Below, piece after piece: positions 1-11,735 of a stretch of DNA of 64,000 nt. Both the position numbers and the translations under genes were made by a program. The DNA is taken from positions 248,001-312,000 of the forward strand of contig NZ_CP031423.1 in assembly GCF_003991875.1 (NCBI RefSeq), given 5' to 3'. The stretch comes from Microbacterium lemovicicum. GTDB lineage: Bacteria; Actinomycetota; Actinomycetes; Actinomycetales; Microbacteriaceae. How positions within the stretch are numbered: the first letter of the stretch is position 1; each line of letters opens with the position of its first letter. The notes below the pieces were generated by a model. The model did not search any database, was not told where the DNA came from, and saw only the letters and a list, made by a program, of their open reading frames with translations.

Positions 1-1871
<1,871 letters not shown>

Positions 1872-1880
1872 GCTCCGTTC

Positions 1881-2465
1881 GTGGCCGTAGACCGCGAACG
1901 CGTCGTCGCACTGGTGCGAGAGCTCCTGGTGGCGATCGGTGAGGACCCCGATCGCCCCGGGCTCCGCCAGACGCCCACGCGCGTCGCCGACGCCTACTCC
2001 GAGTTCTTCTCCGGAGTGGGGGAGGATGCTGCTGCTCCCCTCGCCCACACGATCTCGATCGCACGCGGCCCCTTCCCCGACACGCTCCCGTCGGGGGCGG
2101 TGATGCTCCGCGGCATCCGCTTCCGCTCGGTCTGCGAGCATCATCTGCTGCCGTTCGGCGGCCATGCCCACATCGCCTATCTTCCGGGCGAGCAGGTCGT
2201 CGGCCTCGGGTCACTGCCCAAGGTCGTGGACATCCTGGCCTCCCGCCCGCAGGTGCAGGAGCGGCTGGGCGAGCAGATCGCCGACACCCTCGCCGCATCG
2301 CTCGACGCCCGCGGCGTGCTCGTCGTGCTCGACGCGGTGCACGAGTGCGTGACGATGCGCGGAGGGCGGCAGTCCGATTCCTCCACCGTCACCATCGCGG
2401 CGCGCGGCGAGCTGGCCGAGCCGGCCGCCCGCGGCGAGATCATCGCGCTGCTCGGGCGGTCATGA
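1881..2465 (+). CDS. folE: GTP cyclohydrolase I
   Basis: Converts GTP to 7,8-dihydroneopterin triphosphate, the first step of tetrahydrofolate synthesis in the cytosol. The 194-residue length is normal for the family. Motifs seen: RPGLRQTPTRV near the N-terminus, SVCEHHLLPFGGHAHIAYLP with the zinc Cys and catalytic His, VVGLGSLPKVVD, and HECVTMRG with the second zinc Cys. The GTG start follows the ftsH stop by 9 bases. The stop overlaps the folP start as ATGA, so translation of the two is probably coupled. Confidence 0.96.
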   Translation: MAVDRERVVALVRELLVAIGEDPDRPGLRQTPTRVADAYSEFFSGVGEDAAAPLAHTISIARGPFPDTLPSGAVMLRGIRFRSVCEHHLLPFGGHAHIAYLPGEQVVGLGSLPKVVDILASRPQVQERLGEQIADTLAASLDARGVLVVLDAVHECVTMRGGRQSDSSTVTIAARGELAEPAARGEIIALLGRS

Positions 2466-3301
2466 GCGCCCTCATCATGGGGGTGGTCAACGTCACACCC
2501 GACTCCTTCAGCGACGGCGGGCGCTACATCGACGCCGATGCGGCGATCGTCCACGCCCGCTCGCTGCACGCGCAGGGCGCCGCGATCCTCGACATCGGCG
2601 GTGAGTCCACCCGCCCCGGCGCCGTGCGCGTCGAGCCCGCCCTCGAGCAGGAGCGCGTGCTCCCCGTCATCGAGGCGCTCAGCGCCGACGGCATCGCGGT
2701 CAGCATCGACACCATGAACGCCTCGACCGCCGTGGCCGCGGTCGCTGCCGGTGCGCGCATCGTCAACGACGTCTCCGGCGGCCTCGCCGATCCCGACCTG
2801 CTCGCGGCTGTCGCCGGCACGGAGGCCGACATCGTGCTGGGGCACTGGCGCGGTCCGTCGGCGGAGATGTACGCCTCGGCGCAGTACGACGACCCCGTGC
2901 GCGAGGTCGTGGCCGAGCTCGCGCGCCGCGTCGAGGCGGCGGCCCAGGCCGGCATCCCGCCCGGGCGCATCGTGGCCGACCCGGGCATCGGCTTCAACAA
3001 ACGCGGCGAGCAGAACTGGGCTGTTCTGCGCGGACTCCCTCGGCTCATCGGCCTCGTGCCCCGTGTGCTCGTCGGCACGAGCCGCAAGCGGTTCCTCGGC
3101 GAGGCGCTGGGCGAGCCCGACGCGCCGGTCGACGACCTCGCCCGCCGCGACCTGGCGACCGCGGTCACCAGCGTGCTGGCTGCCCACGCCGGCGCCTGGG
3201 CCGTGCGCGTGCACGACGTCGCCGCCACCCGTGACGCGCTGCGCATCGCGCAGTGCTGGGAAGGAGAGGGACGTTGGACGTCTCGGACCAGATCATCCTG
3301 A
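2462..3301 (+). CDS. folP: Dihydropteroate synthase
   Basis: Condenses hydroxymethyl-dihydropterin diphosphate with p-aminobenzoate to form dihydropteroate. It is the sulfonamide target. The 279-residue protein starts MSALIMGVVNVTPDSFSDGG, the first DHPS signature. It continues with DIGGESTRPGA for the pterin and pABA site, DPGIGFNK, and GTSRKRF near the C-terminus. The start overlaps the folE stop by 4 bases. The 3' end overlaps the 5' end of folB by 28 bases. Confidence 0.96.
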   Translation: MSALIMGVVNVTPDSFSDGGRYIDADAAIVHARSLHAQGAAILDIGGESTRPGAVRVEPALEQERVLPVIEALSADGIAVSIDTMNASTAVAAVAAGARIVNDVSGGLADPDLLAAVAGTEADIVLGHWRGPSAEMYASAQYDDPVREVVAELARRVEAAAQAGIPPGRIVADPGIGFNKRGEQNWAVLRGLPRLIGLVPRVLVGTSRKRFLGEALGEPDAPVDDLARRDLATAVTSVLAAHAGAWAVRVHDVAATRDALRIAQCWEGEGRWTSRTRSS

Positions 3302-3717
3302 CGGGCGTCCGCGCCTTCGGGCACCACGGCGTCTACGACGAGGAGCGGCGCGAGGGGCAGGAGTTCGTCGTCGACCTCGTGCTCGACGTCGACACGCGCG
3401 CGGCGGCGGCCTCCGACGACGTCGCCGACACCGTCCACTACGGGGAGCTGGCCGAGCAGATCGCGGCCCTCGTCGCCGCCGACCCCGTCGACCTTCTCGA
3501 GACCCTCGCGGCGCGGATCGCCGACGCCGTCCTCGAGCGTCCGTCCGTCGCCGGCGTGCAGGTCACCGTGCACAAGCCCGCGGCACCCATCCCGGTGCCG
3601 TTCGGCGACGTCGCCGTCCGCATCCACCGCCGGGCCGCAGCAGCCGGCTCCGCGGCATCGAAGCCTGCGGCCTCGAAGCTTGCGACGTCGGAACTCGAGC
3701 AGGGGGACACCGCATGA
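3274..3717 (+). CDS. folB: Dihydroneopterin aldolase
   Basis: Cleaves dihydroneopterin to 6-hydroxymethyl-dihydropterin and glycolaldehyde. Seen: TGVRAFGHHGVYDEER, the conserved start of the family, then VDTRAAAASDDVADTVHYGEL and the C-terminal VTVHKPAAPIPVPFGDVAV. I chose the TTG at 3274 because a strong ribosome site AAGGAGAGGG ends 3 bases upstream. A GTG at 3253 in the same frame lacks one. A repetitive Ala/Ser/Lys tail (SKPAASKLATSE) follows the domain. The stop overlaps the folK start (ATGA). Confidence 0.92.
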   Translation: MDVSDQIILTGVRAFGHHGVYDEERREGQEFVVDLVLDVDTRAAAASDDVADTVHYGELAEQIAALVAADPVDLLETLAARIADAVLERPSVAGVQVTVHKPAAPIPVPFGDVAVRIHRRAAAAGSAASKPAASKLATSELEQGDTA

Positions 3718-4247
3718 GCCGCCGTCTCGCCGAGGGATTCCAGGGGGATGCCGCGGCCGCCGACCGCGCGGCCGTGACCGCCGTCGTCGCGCTCGGCGCG
3801 AACCTCGGAGACCGCGCAGACGTCATCGCCGAGGCCGTGCGGGATCTCGCGCGACTGCCGCTGGTGACCGAGGTGCGGGCCTCCGAGACGATCGAGTCGG
3901 TGGCCGTCACGCCGGACGGTCCCGACGAGTCCCGCCCCGGCTACCTCAACGCCGTCGCGCTCCTCTCGACCCGCCTCGCGCCGTCGGTGCTGCTGACGTA
4001 CCTGCACGCGATCGAGGCGCGGCACGGCCGCGAGCGGCGGGAGCGCTGGGGCGACCGCACCCTGGACCTCGACCTCATCTCGTACGGCGACGTCCGCAGC
4101 GACGATCCGGCGCTCCGGCTGCCGCACCCCCGCGCCGCCGAGCGCGACTTCGTGCTCGGGCCGTGGCTGGCCGTCGACCCCGACGCCGAGCTGCCGGGCG
4201 CGGGACGGGTCGCCGACATCCTCGACGCCCTCCGGAGCGCGTCGTGA
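3714..4247 (+). CDS. folK: 2-amino-4-hydroxy-6-hydroxymethyldihydropteridine diphosphokinase
   Basis: Transfers pyrophosphate from ATP to 6-hydroxymethyl-dihydropterin, making the substrate of FolP. The 177-residue protein shows ALGANLGDR about 25 residues in, the substrate-binding segment PGYLNAVALL, the ATP-site arginines in HGRERRERWGDRT, and the magnesium-binding LDLDLISYG. Its stop overlaps the GTG start of the next gene. Grouping with folE, folP and folB makes the assignment secure. Confidence 0.95.
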   Translation: MSRRLAEGFQGDAAAADRAAVTAVVALGANLGDRADVIAEAVRDLARLPLVTEVRASETIESVAVTPDGPDESRPGYLNAVALLSTRLAPSVLLTYLHAIEARHGRERRERWGDRTLDLDLISYGDVRSDDPALRLPHPRAAERDFVLGPWLAVDPDAELPGAGRVADILDALRSAS

Positions 4248-4720
4248 GGCGCACGGGCCCCGGCGTCCTGATCGTCGCCGCGGTGCTCGGCATCGCCGCC
4301 GGCTTCGGCGTGGACAGCGCGCTCACCGCGGCGGGCCGCGCCACCTTCACCCCGGCGGTCACCCTGCCGATCCTGCTCGTCCTGCTGGGCGCCCTGGCCG
4401 TGCTGCTGGCGCTGCCGGTGCGACGAGCGGTGCGGGGCGGCCAGCCGACCGACCCCTTCCGCGCCGTGCGGACGGCGATGCTGGCCAAGGCCTCGAGCAT
4501 CGTGGGCGCCGCCGTCGCGGGCTTCGCCGGCGGGCTGGCTGTCTTCCTGCTGTCCCGGCCGACCAGCCCCTCGGTAGGCTCGTTGACGGCGATCATCGCA
4601 ACGGCTGTCAGCGGTGCGATCCTGGTCGCCGCCGCCCTCGTCGCGGAGCACATGTGCACGATCCCGAAGGACGACGATGACGAACAGCCTGGAAGCACCG
4701 GTGCCGGACCCGACGCCTGA
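4244..4720 (+). CDS. DUF3180 four-helix membrane protein
   Basis: Small integral membrane protein of 158 residues with four hydrophobic segments, at about 6-24, 38-56, 85-103 and 112-132, and an acidic cytosolic-type tail (IPKDDDDEQ). It matches the DUF3180 family that sits directly behind folK in many actinobacteria. The function is unknown. The GTG start overlaps the folK stop and the 3' end overlaps the following PH-domain gene by 44 bases, so all belong to one transcript. Confidence 0.8.
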   Translation: MRRTGPGVLIVAAVLGIAAGFGVDSALTAAGRATFTPAVTLPILLVLLGALAVLLALPVRRAVRGGQPTDPFRAVRTAMLAKASSIVGAAVAGFAGGLAVFLLSRPTSPSVGSLTAIIATAVSGAILVAAALVAEHMCTIPKDDDDEQPGSTGAGPDA

Positions 4721-5252
4721 CCCGGTGCTCGACGCCGGCACCTACACGAGCATCCGCGAGCCACGCAGCGCGCGCCGCCTTCCGCTCGGCGACGGCACGT
4801 GGCATCAGATCTCACCCGCCTACGTGCGGGTGCAGCTCATCGCGAACGGCCTGTTCCTCCTGGTCGTCGTGGCCGCGATGCTCGCCGTGGCCCTCGTGTG
4901 GAAGCAGTGGTGGGCCTGGATCCCCGGCGGCATCATCTCGCTGCTGATCGTGTGGACGATGGCGATCACTCCTCGCCAGGCCCGCTCGATCGGCTACCAG
5001 CTGCGCCAGGACGATCTCGTCTTCCGCCGCGGCATCCTGTGGCAGCGCACCGTAGCCGTGCCCTACGGGCGCATGCAGCTGGTGGACATCACCCACGGTC
5101 CACTCGACCGCGGGTTCGGCATCGCGCAGCTCAAGCTCGTGACCGCCGCCGCCTCCACGGGCGTCGTCATCCCGGGGCTCGCCCAGAAGGCCGCCGACAG
5201 GCTCCGCGACACGCTCATCGACGTCGCCGAGACGCGCCGGACCGGACTGTGA
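4677..5252 (+). CDS. PH domain-containing membrane protein (YdbS-like)
   Basis: A 191-residue protein with two membrane helices (about 48-70 and 75-95) followed by a bacterial PH domain (bPH2, formerly DUF304) recognisable from DDLVFRRGILWQRTVAVPYG and RMQLVDITHGPLDRGFGIAQL. Such proteins are usually encoded next to a longer multi-PH partner, as here. The biochemical role is unproven. I chose the ATG at 4677; it lies inside the end of DUF3180. The stop overlaps the GTG of the partner gene. Confidence 0.82.
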   Translation: MTNSLEAPVPDPTPDPVLDAGTYTSIREPRSARRLPLGDGTWHQISPAYVRVQLIANGLFLLVVVAAMLAVALVWKQWWAWIPGGIISLLIVWTMAITPRQARSIGYQLRQDDLVFRRGILWQRTVAVPYGRMQLVDITHGPLDRGFGIAQLKLVTAAASTGVVIPGLAQKAADRLRDTLIDVAETRRTGL

Positions 5253-6916
5253 CCGACCCCTCCCTCCCCGCCGCGGACCGGACGGACATCGGTCCGCCGA
5301 CGCACCCCGGGCCGCCGTCGGCGCAGCCGGTGCCGACGGCGGCATCGGACCCGTCGCCCACGGCTCCCGACCCCCGACGGGTCGGATCGCCGCTCAGCGA
5401 CGGCGAGTGGCATCGCCTCCACCCGCTCACCCCGCTCTTCCGCGGCGGGCTCTTCCTCGTCGTCGTGATCGGCATCGTGATCGCCAACTTCCGCGATCGC
5501 CTGATCGAGCTGTTCTTCCCGCTGCCCGCCGGTCGCAGCGGACGGAGTGCGCCGCCCGATCCCATCGACTACGTCCTGAGCCACGACCTCGCCATCGTCG
5601 CCCTCCTGGTCATCGTGGGGGTCGCCGCGATCCTCGTCGGAGCGTTCTACGTCTCGTGGCGGTTCCACACCTTCCGCATCACCGGCGACGACGTGGAGGT
5701 GCGCTCCGGCGTGCTGTTCCGCTCGCACCGTCAGTCGCCGCTCGACCGCGTGCAGGGGGTCAACCTCACGCGCCCGATGGTGGCGCGCCTGCTGGGCATG
5801 GCCAAGCTCGAGGTCGTCGGTGCCGGACTCGACGCCAACGTGAAGCTCGAGTACCTCTCGACCTCCAGCGCCGAGGCCGTGCGCGCCGACATCCTGCAGC
5901 TCGCCTCCGGCCGTCAGCTGGCCGAGCGCGCGCTCCGCGGCGAGCCGCGCACCCGGCGCGAGGCCGCGTCGTCCGCCGTCAGCGAGGGCTTCACCGGTCT
6001 CATCGCCGGCGCGGAGCAGCCGGTGGAAGACCCCGCATCGGTCGTCCACATCCCGATCGGGCGGATCGTGGCATCCCATCTCCTCAGCGGCTCGACCATC
6101 ACCCTCGTCGTCCTGATCGTCGGCATCGTGGTCGGAGCGATCCTCGGCACCCCGTGGATCCTCTTTGGCGTCCTCCCCACCGTGCTCGGATTCGGCGCCT
6201 ACTGGGTGCGCGGCATCACGAAGACCCTGCGGTACTCCATCGCGCCGACTTCCAGCGGCGTGCGCATCACGTTCGGGCTCTTCACGACCGTGACCGAGGT
6301 GCTGCCGCCCGGCCGTATCCACGCCGTCGAGATCCGCCAGTCCGTGCTGTGGCGACCGTTCGGCTGGTGGTCCATCACGGTGAACCGCCTCTCCGGCGGG
6401 AGCGCCGCGCAGAGCGCCGCCGACCCCTTCACCACCGTGCTGCCGGTGGGCACGCGCGAGGACGTGGCGAAGGTGCTGCAGCTCATGCTGCCCGCGATGC
6501 CCGAGGCGGAATGGCCGGTGGTGTTCGACGACGGCGTGCTGGGTCCGCGCGCGGACGACCCGTACACGAACACCCCGCGACGCGCGCGTCTGCTGCGCCT
6601 GCTCTCGTGGCGCCGCAACGGCTTCCTCCTCGTGCCGGGCGTGCTGCTCCTGCGCCGCGGGTTCATCTGGCGCACGCTCGGCATCTTCCCCCTGGCTCGC
6701 GCCCAGAGCTTCGGGCTGGAGCAGGGTCCGCTGGCCCGGGCGCTGAACCTCGCCGCGGTGACCGTGCACACGATCACCGGCCGGGTGACAGGAACCCTCG
6801 GAGCCGTCGATCGGGATGCTGCGCTCGCCCTCTTCGCGGACGCGTCGGCCGCGACGGTGGCTGCGGCGGCCACCGACCGCAGCCACCGCTGGGCCGGCGA
6901 GGAGGACCGCTCGTGA
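5249..6916 (+). CDS. Multi-PH-domain membrane protein (YdbT-like)
   Basis: A 555-residue protein with a Pro-rich disordered N-terminus of about 50 residues, then paired membrane helices alternating with PH (bPH2) domains. Helices are seen at about 65-85, 110-132, 285-305 and 310-330. PH blocks follow the helix pairs and show the recurring core RSGVLFRSHRQSPLDRVQGV, then TEVLPPGRIHAVEIRQSVLW, then LLLRRGFIWRTLGIFPLARA. It is the long partner of the preceding YdbS-like protein. The function is unknown; B. subtilis YdbST is linked to bacteriocin resistance, which I cite only as family knowledge. Confidence 0.82.
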   Translation: MTDPSLPAADRTDIGPPTHPGPPSAQPVPTAASDPSPTAPDPRRVGSPLSDGEWHRLHPLTPLFRGGLFLVVVIGIVIANFRDRLIELFFPLPAGRSGRSAPPDPIDYVLSHDLAIVALLVIVGVAAILVGAFYVSWRFHTFRITGDDVEVRSGVLFRSHRQSPLDRVQGVNLTRPMVARLLGMAKLEVVGAGLDANVKLEYLSTSSAEAVRADILQLASGRQLAERALRGEPRTRREAASSAVSEGFTGLIAGAEQPVEDPASVVHIPIGRIVASHLLSGSTITLVVLIVGIVVGAILGTPWILFGVLPTVLGFGAYWVRGITKTLRYSIAPTSSGVRITFGLFTTVTEVLPPGRIHAVEIRQSVLWRPFGWWSITVNRLSGGSAAQSAADPFTTVLPVGTREDVAKVLQLMLPAMPEAEWPVVFDDGVLGPRADDPYTNTPRRARLLRLLSWRRNGFLLVPGVLLLRRGFIWRTLGIFPLARAQSFGLEQGPLARALNLAAVTVHTITGRVTGTLGAVDRDAALALFADASAATVAAAATDRSHRWAGEEDRS

Positions 6917-7632
6917 GGCGCGACGGACGCCTGGGCGTCGGCATCATCGGCGCGGGCCGGGTCGGACCCGTGCTGGGAGCAGCGCTGGCCGGCGCCGGCC
7001 ACGCCCTCACCGGCGTGACCGCCGGATCGGATCCCGAGCGGGTCGAGGCGGTGCTCCCCGGCGTTCCGGTGCTCGACGCCGTCGAGGTCGCGCGGCGCAG
7101 CGAGCTGGTGGTCGTGGCCGTGCCGCACGATCAGCTCCCCGGCCTCGTGAAGGGCCTTGCCGACCTCGGCGGCTGGCAGCCCGGACAGCTCATCCTGCAC
7201 ACCGATCCCGCCTACGGCGTGGCCGTGCTCGGACCGGCGATGGCGCTCGGCGCGATCCCGCTCGCGGTGCACCCGGCGATGACCTTCACCGGCACGTCGA
7301 TGGACCTCCGCCAGCTGCCCCACAGCTACGCCGCCGTGACCGCCCCCGGGCCCGTGCTCCCCATCGCGCAGGCGCTCGCCGTGGAGATCGGCTGCGAGCC
7401 CGTCGTGGTGGGCGAGGCCGACCGCCCCGACTACGCCGAGGCGATCGCGACGGCGACGGAGTTCTCGCGCTCGATCGTGCGGCAGGCGGCGTCGATCCTC
7501 GCGCGGGTGGGCGTCGACAACCCCGGGTCGTACCTCTCCTCGCTGGTGCACTCGACGGTCGACCACGCCCTCGCCGACGCCGGCCGGCGCGTCACGGACG
7601 AGGGTCCGCTCGACGTTACGATCGACGGATGA
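6913..7632 (+). CDS. DUF2520 Rossmann-fold dehydrogenase-like protein
   Basis: A 239-residue protein with an N-terminal NAD(P)-binding Rossmann fold, glycine motif GAGRVG at 13-18, and a helical C-terminal DUF2520 domain that resembles 6-phosphogluconate or ketopantoate reductase dimerisation domains. HTDPAYG and HPAMTFTG are the conserved DUF2520 segments. The substrate is unknown. It overlaps both neighbours by 4 bases, and its tight pairing with panC suggests a role in pantothenate synthesis, possibly ketopantoate reduction. That is inference from context only. Confidence 0.8.
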   Translation: MRRDGRLGVGIIGAGRVGPVLGAALAGAGHALTGVTAGSDPERVEAVLPGVPVLDAVEVARRSELVVVAVPHDQLPGLVKGLADLGGWQPGQLILHTDPAYGVAVLGPAMALGAIPLAVHPAMTFTGTSMDLRQLPHSYAAVTAPGPVLPIAQALAVEIGCEPVVVGEADRPDYAEAIATATEFSRSIVRQAASILARVGVDNPGSYLSSLVHSTVDHALADAGRRVTDEGPLDVTIDG

Positions 7633-8474
7633 TCCGCACCGTCTCGGAATTGCGTTCGCGGCTGACCGAGACCCGTGCCGCTGCCGGCACGCCGCGGGTG
7701 GCCTTCATCTCGACGATCGGCGCACTCCACGACGGGCACATCGACCTCGTCCACCACGCGCGCGAGATCGCCGACATCGTGGTCGTGTCGATCTTCGTCA
7801 ATCCGCTGCGCTTCCGCACCGCGGACGAGCGCACCGCCTACCCGCGGACACCCGAGGCCGACGAGGAGCTGCTCACGTCGCTCGGGGTCGACATCGTCTT
7901 CGCCCCCGATGAGGCGGAGCTGCTGCCGCGCGGCTTCGACACGACCAAGGTGACGGCCGGCGACCTCGGCCTCCGCTACGAGGGCCGCACCCGCCCGTTC
8001 TACTTCGACGGCCTCCTCACCGTCGAGGCGAAGCTGCTGAACATCGTCCGCCCCGACGTCGCCGTCTACGGGCTGCGTGACCGGCAGCGGGTCTTCCTCG
8101 TCGAGCGCATGGTGCGCGACCTGTTCGTGGACGTCGAGATCGCGACGGTCGACACGGTGCGCGAGGACGACGGCCTGCCGATCTCGACGCGGGTCGGCAT
8201 GCTCGAGGACCGTGACCGCGCCGCGGCGGCGAAGCTCCCCGCGGCGCTGGACGCCGCAGCATCCAATGCCGACCGCGGTGTCGACGCCTGCATCGCCGCG
8301 GCCCAGTCCTCGCTGATGGGCGAGCCGCGCATCCGGCTCGAGTACCTCAGCGTCGTCGACCCCGCCACCTTCCTCCCCGTCGACGAGGGGCACGCGGGCC
8401 GCGCGCTCGCGCTGATCGCGGCCTCCGTCGCCGGGCACCGATTCATCGACAACGCCGAGATCGTCCTCAACTGA
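7629..8474 (+). CDS. panC: Pantoate-beta-alanine ligase family protein, divergent active site
   Basis: Nucleotidyltransferase-fold protein of 281 residues aligned over its full length to pantothenate synthetase, which joins pantoate and beta-alanine with ATP. The HIGH-type motif is present as GALHDGH and the core VVVSIFVNP is intact. Several residues that bind pantoate or ATP in M. tuberculosis PanC are changed. VNPMQF is VNPLRF (Gln72 to Arg). GEKDYQQ is GLRDRQR (Lys160 and Gln164 to Arg). SSRN is STRV. PTMGALH is STIGALH. It may use another substrate or be a lineage-specific variant. The start overlaps the DUF2520 stop. Confidence 0.75.
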   Translation: MIRTVSELRSRLTETRAAAGTPRVAFISTIGALHDGHIDLVHHAREIADIVVVSIFVNPLRFRTADERTAYPRTPEADEELLTSLGVDIVFAPDEAELLPRGFDTTKVTAGDLGLRYEGRTRPFYFDGLLTVEAKLLNIVRPDVAVYGLRDRQRVFLVERMVRDLFVDVEIATVDTVREDDGLPISTRVGMLEDRDRAAAAKLPAALDAAASNADRGVDACIAAAQSSLMGEPRIRLEYLSVVDPATFLPVDEGHAGRALALIAASVAGHRFIDNAEIVLN

Positions 8475-8533
8475 CGCGGGTGCGCCCGCCTCGGCGGGTG
8501 TCTCCGCGCGTGGGGTCGCACGGGCGCCGCCGG

Positions 8534-8539
8534 TAGACT
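8534..8539 (+). promoter_or_regulatory. Probable -10 hexamer of lysS
   Basis: TAGACT in the gap after panC, 27 bases before the lysS GTG. It leaves room for the AG-rich ribosome site GAGGAG just before the start. The GACTTCCG octamer occurs twice here, starting at the -10 and again about 10 bases downstream. A short GC stem (CCCGC/GCGGG, 8485-8498) precedes it and may mark the end of the panC transcript. Confidence 0.4.
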
Positions 8540-8566
8540 TCCGGAGACTTCCGAGGAGCCCCCACC

Positions 8567-10102
<1,536 letters not shown>

Positions 10103-10110
10103 CGACCGAC

Positions 10111-11244
10111 TCACCGCGTCCCGCCGGCGCGGAAGGCCCAGTCGGGGAGGTGGCCGGCGACGACGAACGAGCGCACGATCTCGGCCAGGCCGTGCTCGGG
10201 CTCGATCTCGCACGCCCATGAGGCGTACTGCTCGGCGTGGGTGGATCGTCCGAGCGCCCACGACAGCCACGCGCAGGTGGCGAGAGAGCCGGCGCGCTGG
10301 GGCCGCGGGGCGGCCACCGCCGCGCGGCGGGCGATCTCCAGCGCCCTCGCGAGCCGGGTGTGGACGGGCACCGGCCCCTCGCCCCACATGCGCATCGCGA
10401 GCCCCGAGGGATACTCCTCACCGGCCTCCCACCGGAGCTGCGCGTCGAGCGCCTGGTCGCCGTCGTCCACGCCGCCGCACCACTGCACGAGCGCGATGTC
10501 GCGCAGCGACGGCCGGCCGAGCGTCCAGATCATGAGCGCCGTCTGGAACGGCGTGAGGGCCGCGGCATCCCACCCCAGGGCGTCTTCGAACAGCGACGGC
10601 ACATCGTCGAGCGCGCACATCGCCGTCAGCGCCGTCGGGTCGACGCGGCCACCCGTGCCGGCTCCCTCGCCGCCCGCGTCGGGACCGCAGACGAGCGCGA
10701 TCGCCCGGCGCAGCGCGGTGAACGCCCCGGCGACGTCCTTCCGCTCGGATGCGCTCGCGGCGGGCAGCGCCGCGCCGGCGAGCTGATCGCCGGTCGGCAG
10801 GTCGGGCATCTCGCCCGCCGGCGCGGCGATCTCGCGGAGAGGCCTGCCCGCCTTCGGCCCGTCCGGATCGAGGAAGGAGCCCCAGCCGTCCGCAGCGACG
10901 CAGAGCATGTCGGTCACGTGGAGGCCGCACTCCCGGGCACGCCGGGCGAGCGCGTCGGCGAGGCCGCGGTGGGGCATGTCGCCGGGCGTCCACGCGTCGT
11001 CCGTATAGACGACGACGGCGACCGCGTCGGCCGCGGAGACCCGGCACACCATGCCGATGAAGGTGGCCGCGAGCGGCGCGGGTGCGAGGTCGCCGGGCGG
11101 CAGGTCGACCCGCATCCCGCCGAGGCTGCGGCCACGTCCGAACGGGATCAGCACGATGCTGCGCCGCGGCAGGAAGCCCACCATGCGCGGCACGAGGGCG
11201 AGGAACTGCGCCGCGTCGGCGGCCTTCACAACGGGAGTGGTCAT
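10111..11244 (-). CDS. DUF4192 family protein
   Basis: Soluble 377-residue actinobacterial protein of the DUF4192 family. The diagnostic segment is FLALVPRMVGFLPRRSIVLI close to the N-terminus. The C-terminal part is helical and TPR-like (LARALEIARRAAVAA, CAWLSWALGRSTHAEQYASW). The function is unknown. I chose the ATG at 11244 (MTTPVVKAAD); on the minus strand GATCCT stands 6 bases before it, so the mRNA may be leaderless. It converges on lysS with 8 bases between the stops. Confidence 0.82.
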   Translation of the reverse strand: MTTPVVKAADAAQFLALVPRMVGFLPRRSIVLIPFGRGRSLGGMRVDLPPGDLAPAPLAATFIGMVCRVSAADAVAVVVYTDDAWTPGDMPHRGLADALARRARECGLHVTDMLCVAADGWGSFLDPDGPKAGRPLREIAAPAGEMPDLPTGDQLAGAALPAASASERKDVAGAFTALRRAIALVCGPDAGGEGAGTGGRVDPTALTAMCALDDVPSLFEDALGWDAAALTPFQTALMIWTLGRPSLRDIALVQWCGGVDDGDQALDAQLRWEAGEEYPSGLAMRMWGEGPVPVHTRLARALEIARRAAVAAPRPQRAGSLATCAWLSWALGRSTHAEQYASWACEIEPEHGLAEIVRSFVVAGHLPDWAFRAGGTR

Positions 11245-11443
11245 GTCCCGAGGATCGGATGCCGCGGCTCCGGCCGTGCGGAGTCTCCACAGGGTGCGCA
11301 CCGTGACGTCGAGGTCGAGCGGGATGCAGACGGGACGGACGGAACGGGGGAGGAGCGGGCGATGGGGGACGGATCGGTGTGGCGACCGCGTGGGGGAGGA
11401 GGCGCGTACGGGACCTGCTCAGCCGCGACCGTCCGGGGCCGCG

Positions 11444-11449
11444 TATCCT
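11444..11449 (+). promoter_or_regulatory. Leaderless-type -10 (TATCCT)
   Basis: TATCCT followed by 6 bases and then the ATG at 11456. No ribosome-binding sequence lies between, so transcription probably begins at the start codon. Confidence 0.5.
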
Positions 11450-11455
11450 GGACAC

Positions 11456-11665
11456 ATGGACAGCAGTTTCTGGGCGGCCGTGTTCTGGTCGCTGGTGCCG
11501 ACGGCCGTCGTGAGCACCCTGTTCTTCTGGATCCTGCGCAGCATCATCCGCTCCGACCGCACCGAGCGACGCATCTACGCGCGCATCCAGGCGGAGGAGC
11601 GCGCGAAGCGCGGGCTGCCGCCCGTCCCGGCATCCGCTCCCGCCGCGGCTCCCGCCGAGCGCTGA
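11456..11665 (+). CDS. Small single-pass membrane protein
   Basis: A 69-residue protein with one hydrophobic helix at about 5-26 (AAVFWSLVPTAVVSTLFFWI), a basic amphipathic stretch (RSIIRSDRTERRIYARIQAE) and an Ala/Pro-rich tail. I do not recognise a named domain. Similar small proteins occur ahead of cls in related genomes, but I cannot verify this here. A leaderless-type -10 supports the start. Confidence 0.65.
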   Translation: MDSSFWAAVFWSLVPTAVVSTLFFWILRSIIRSDRTERRIYARIQAEERAKRGLPPVPASAPAAAPAER

Positions 11666-11735
11666 GCCCCCGCCCCCACGGGGCCGTCCCCGGCGCGCAC
11701 TACGCTGGATGGACTGCCCGCCGGGAGGACGTTCC

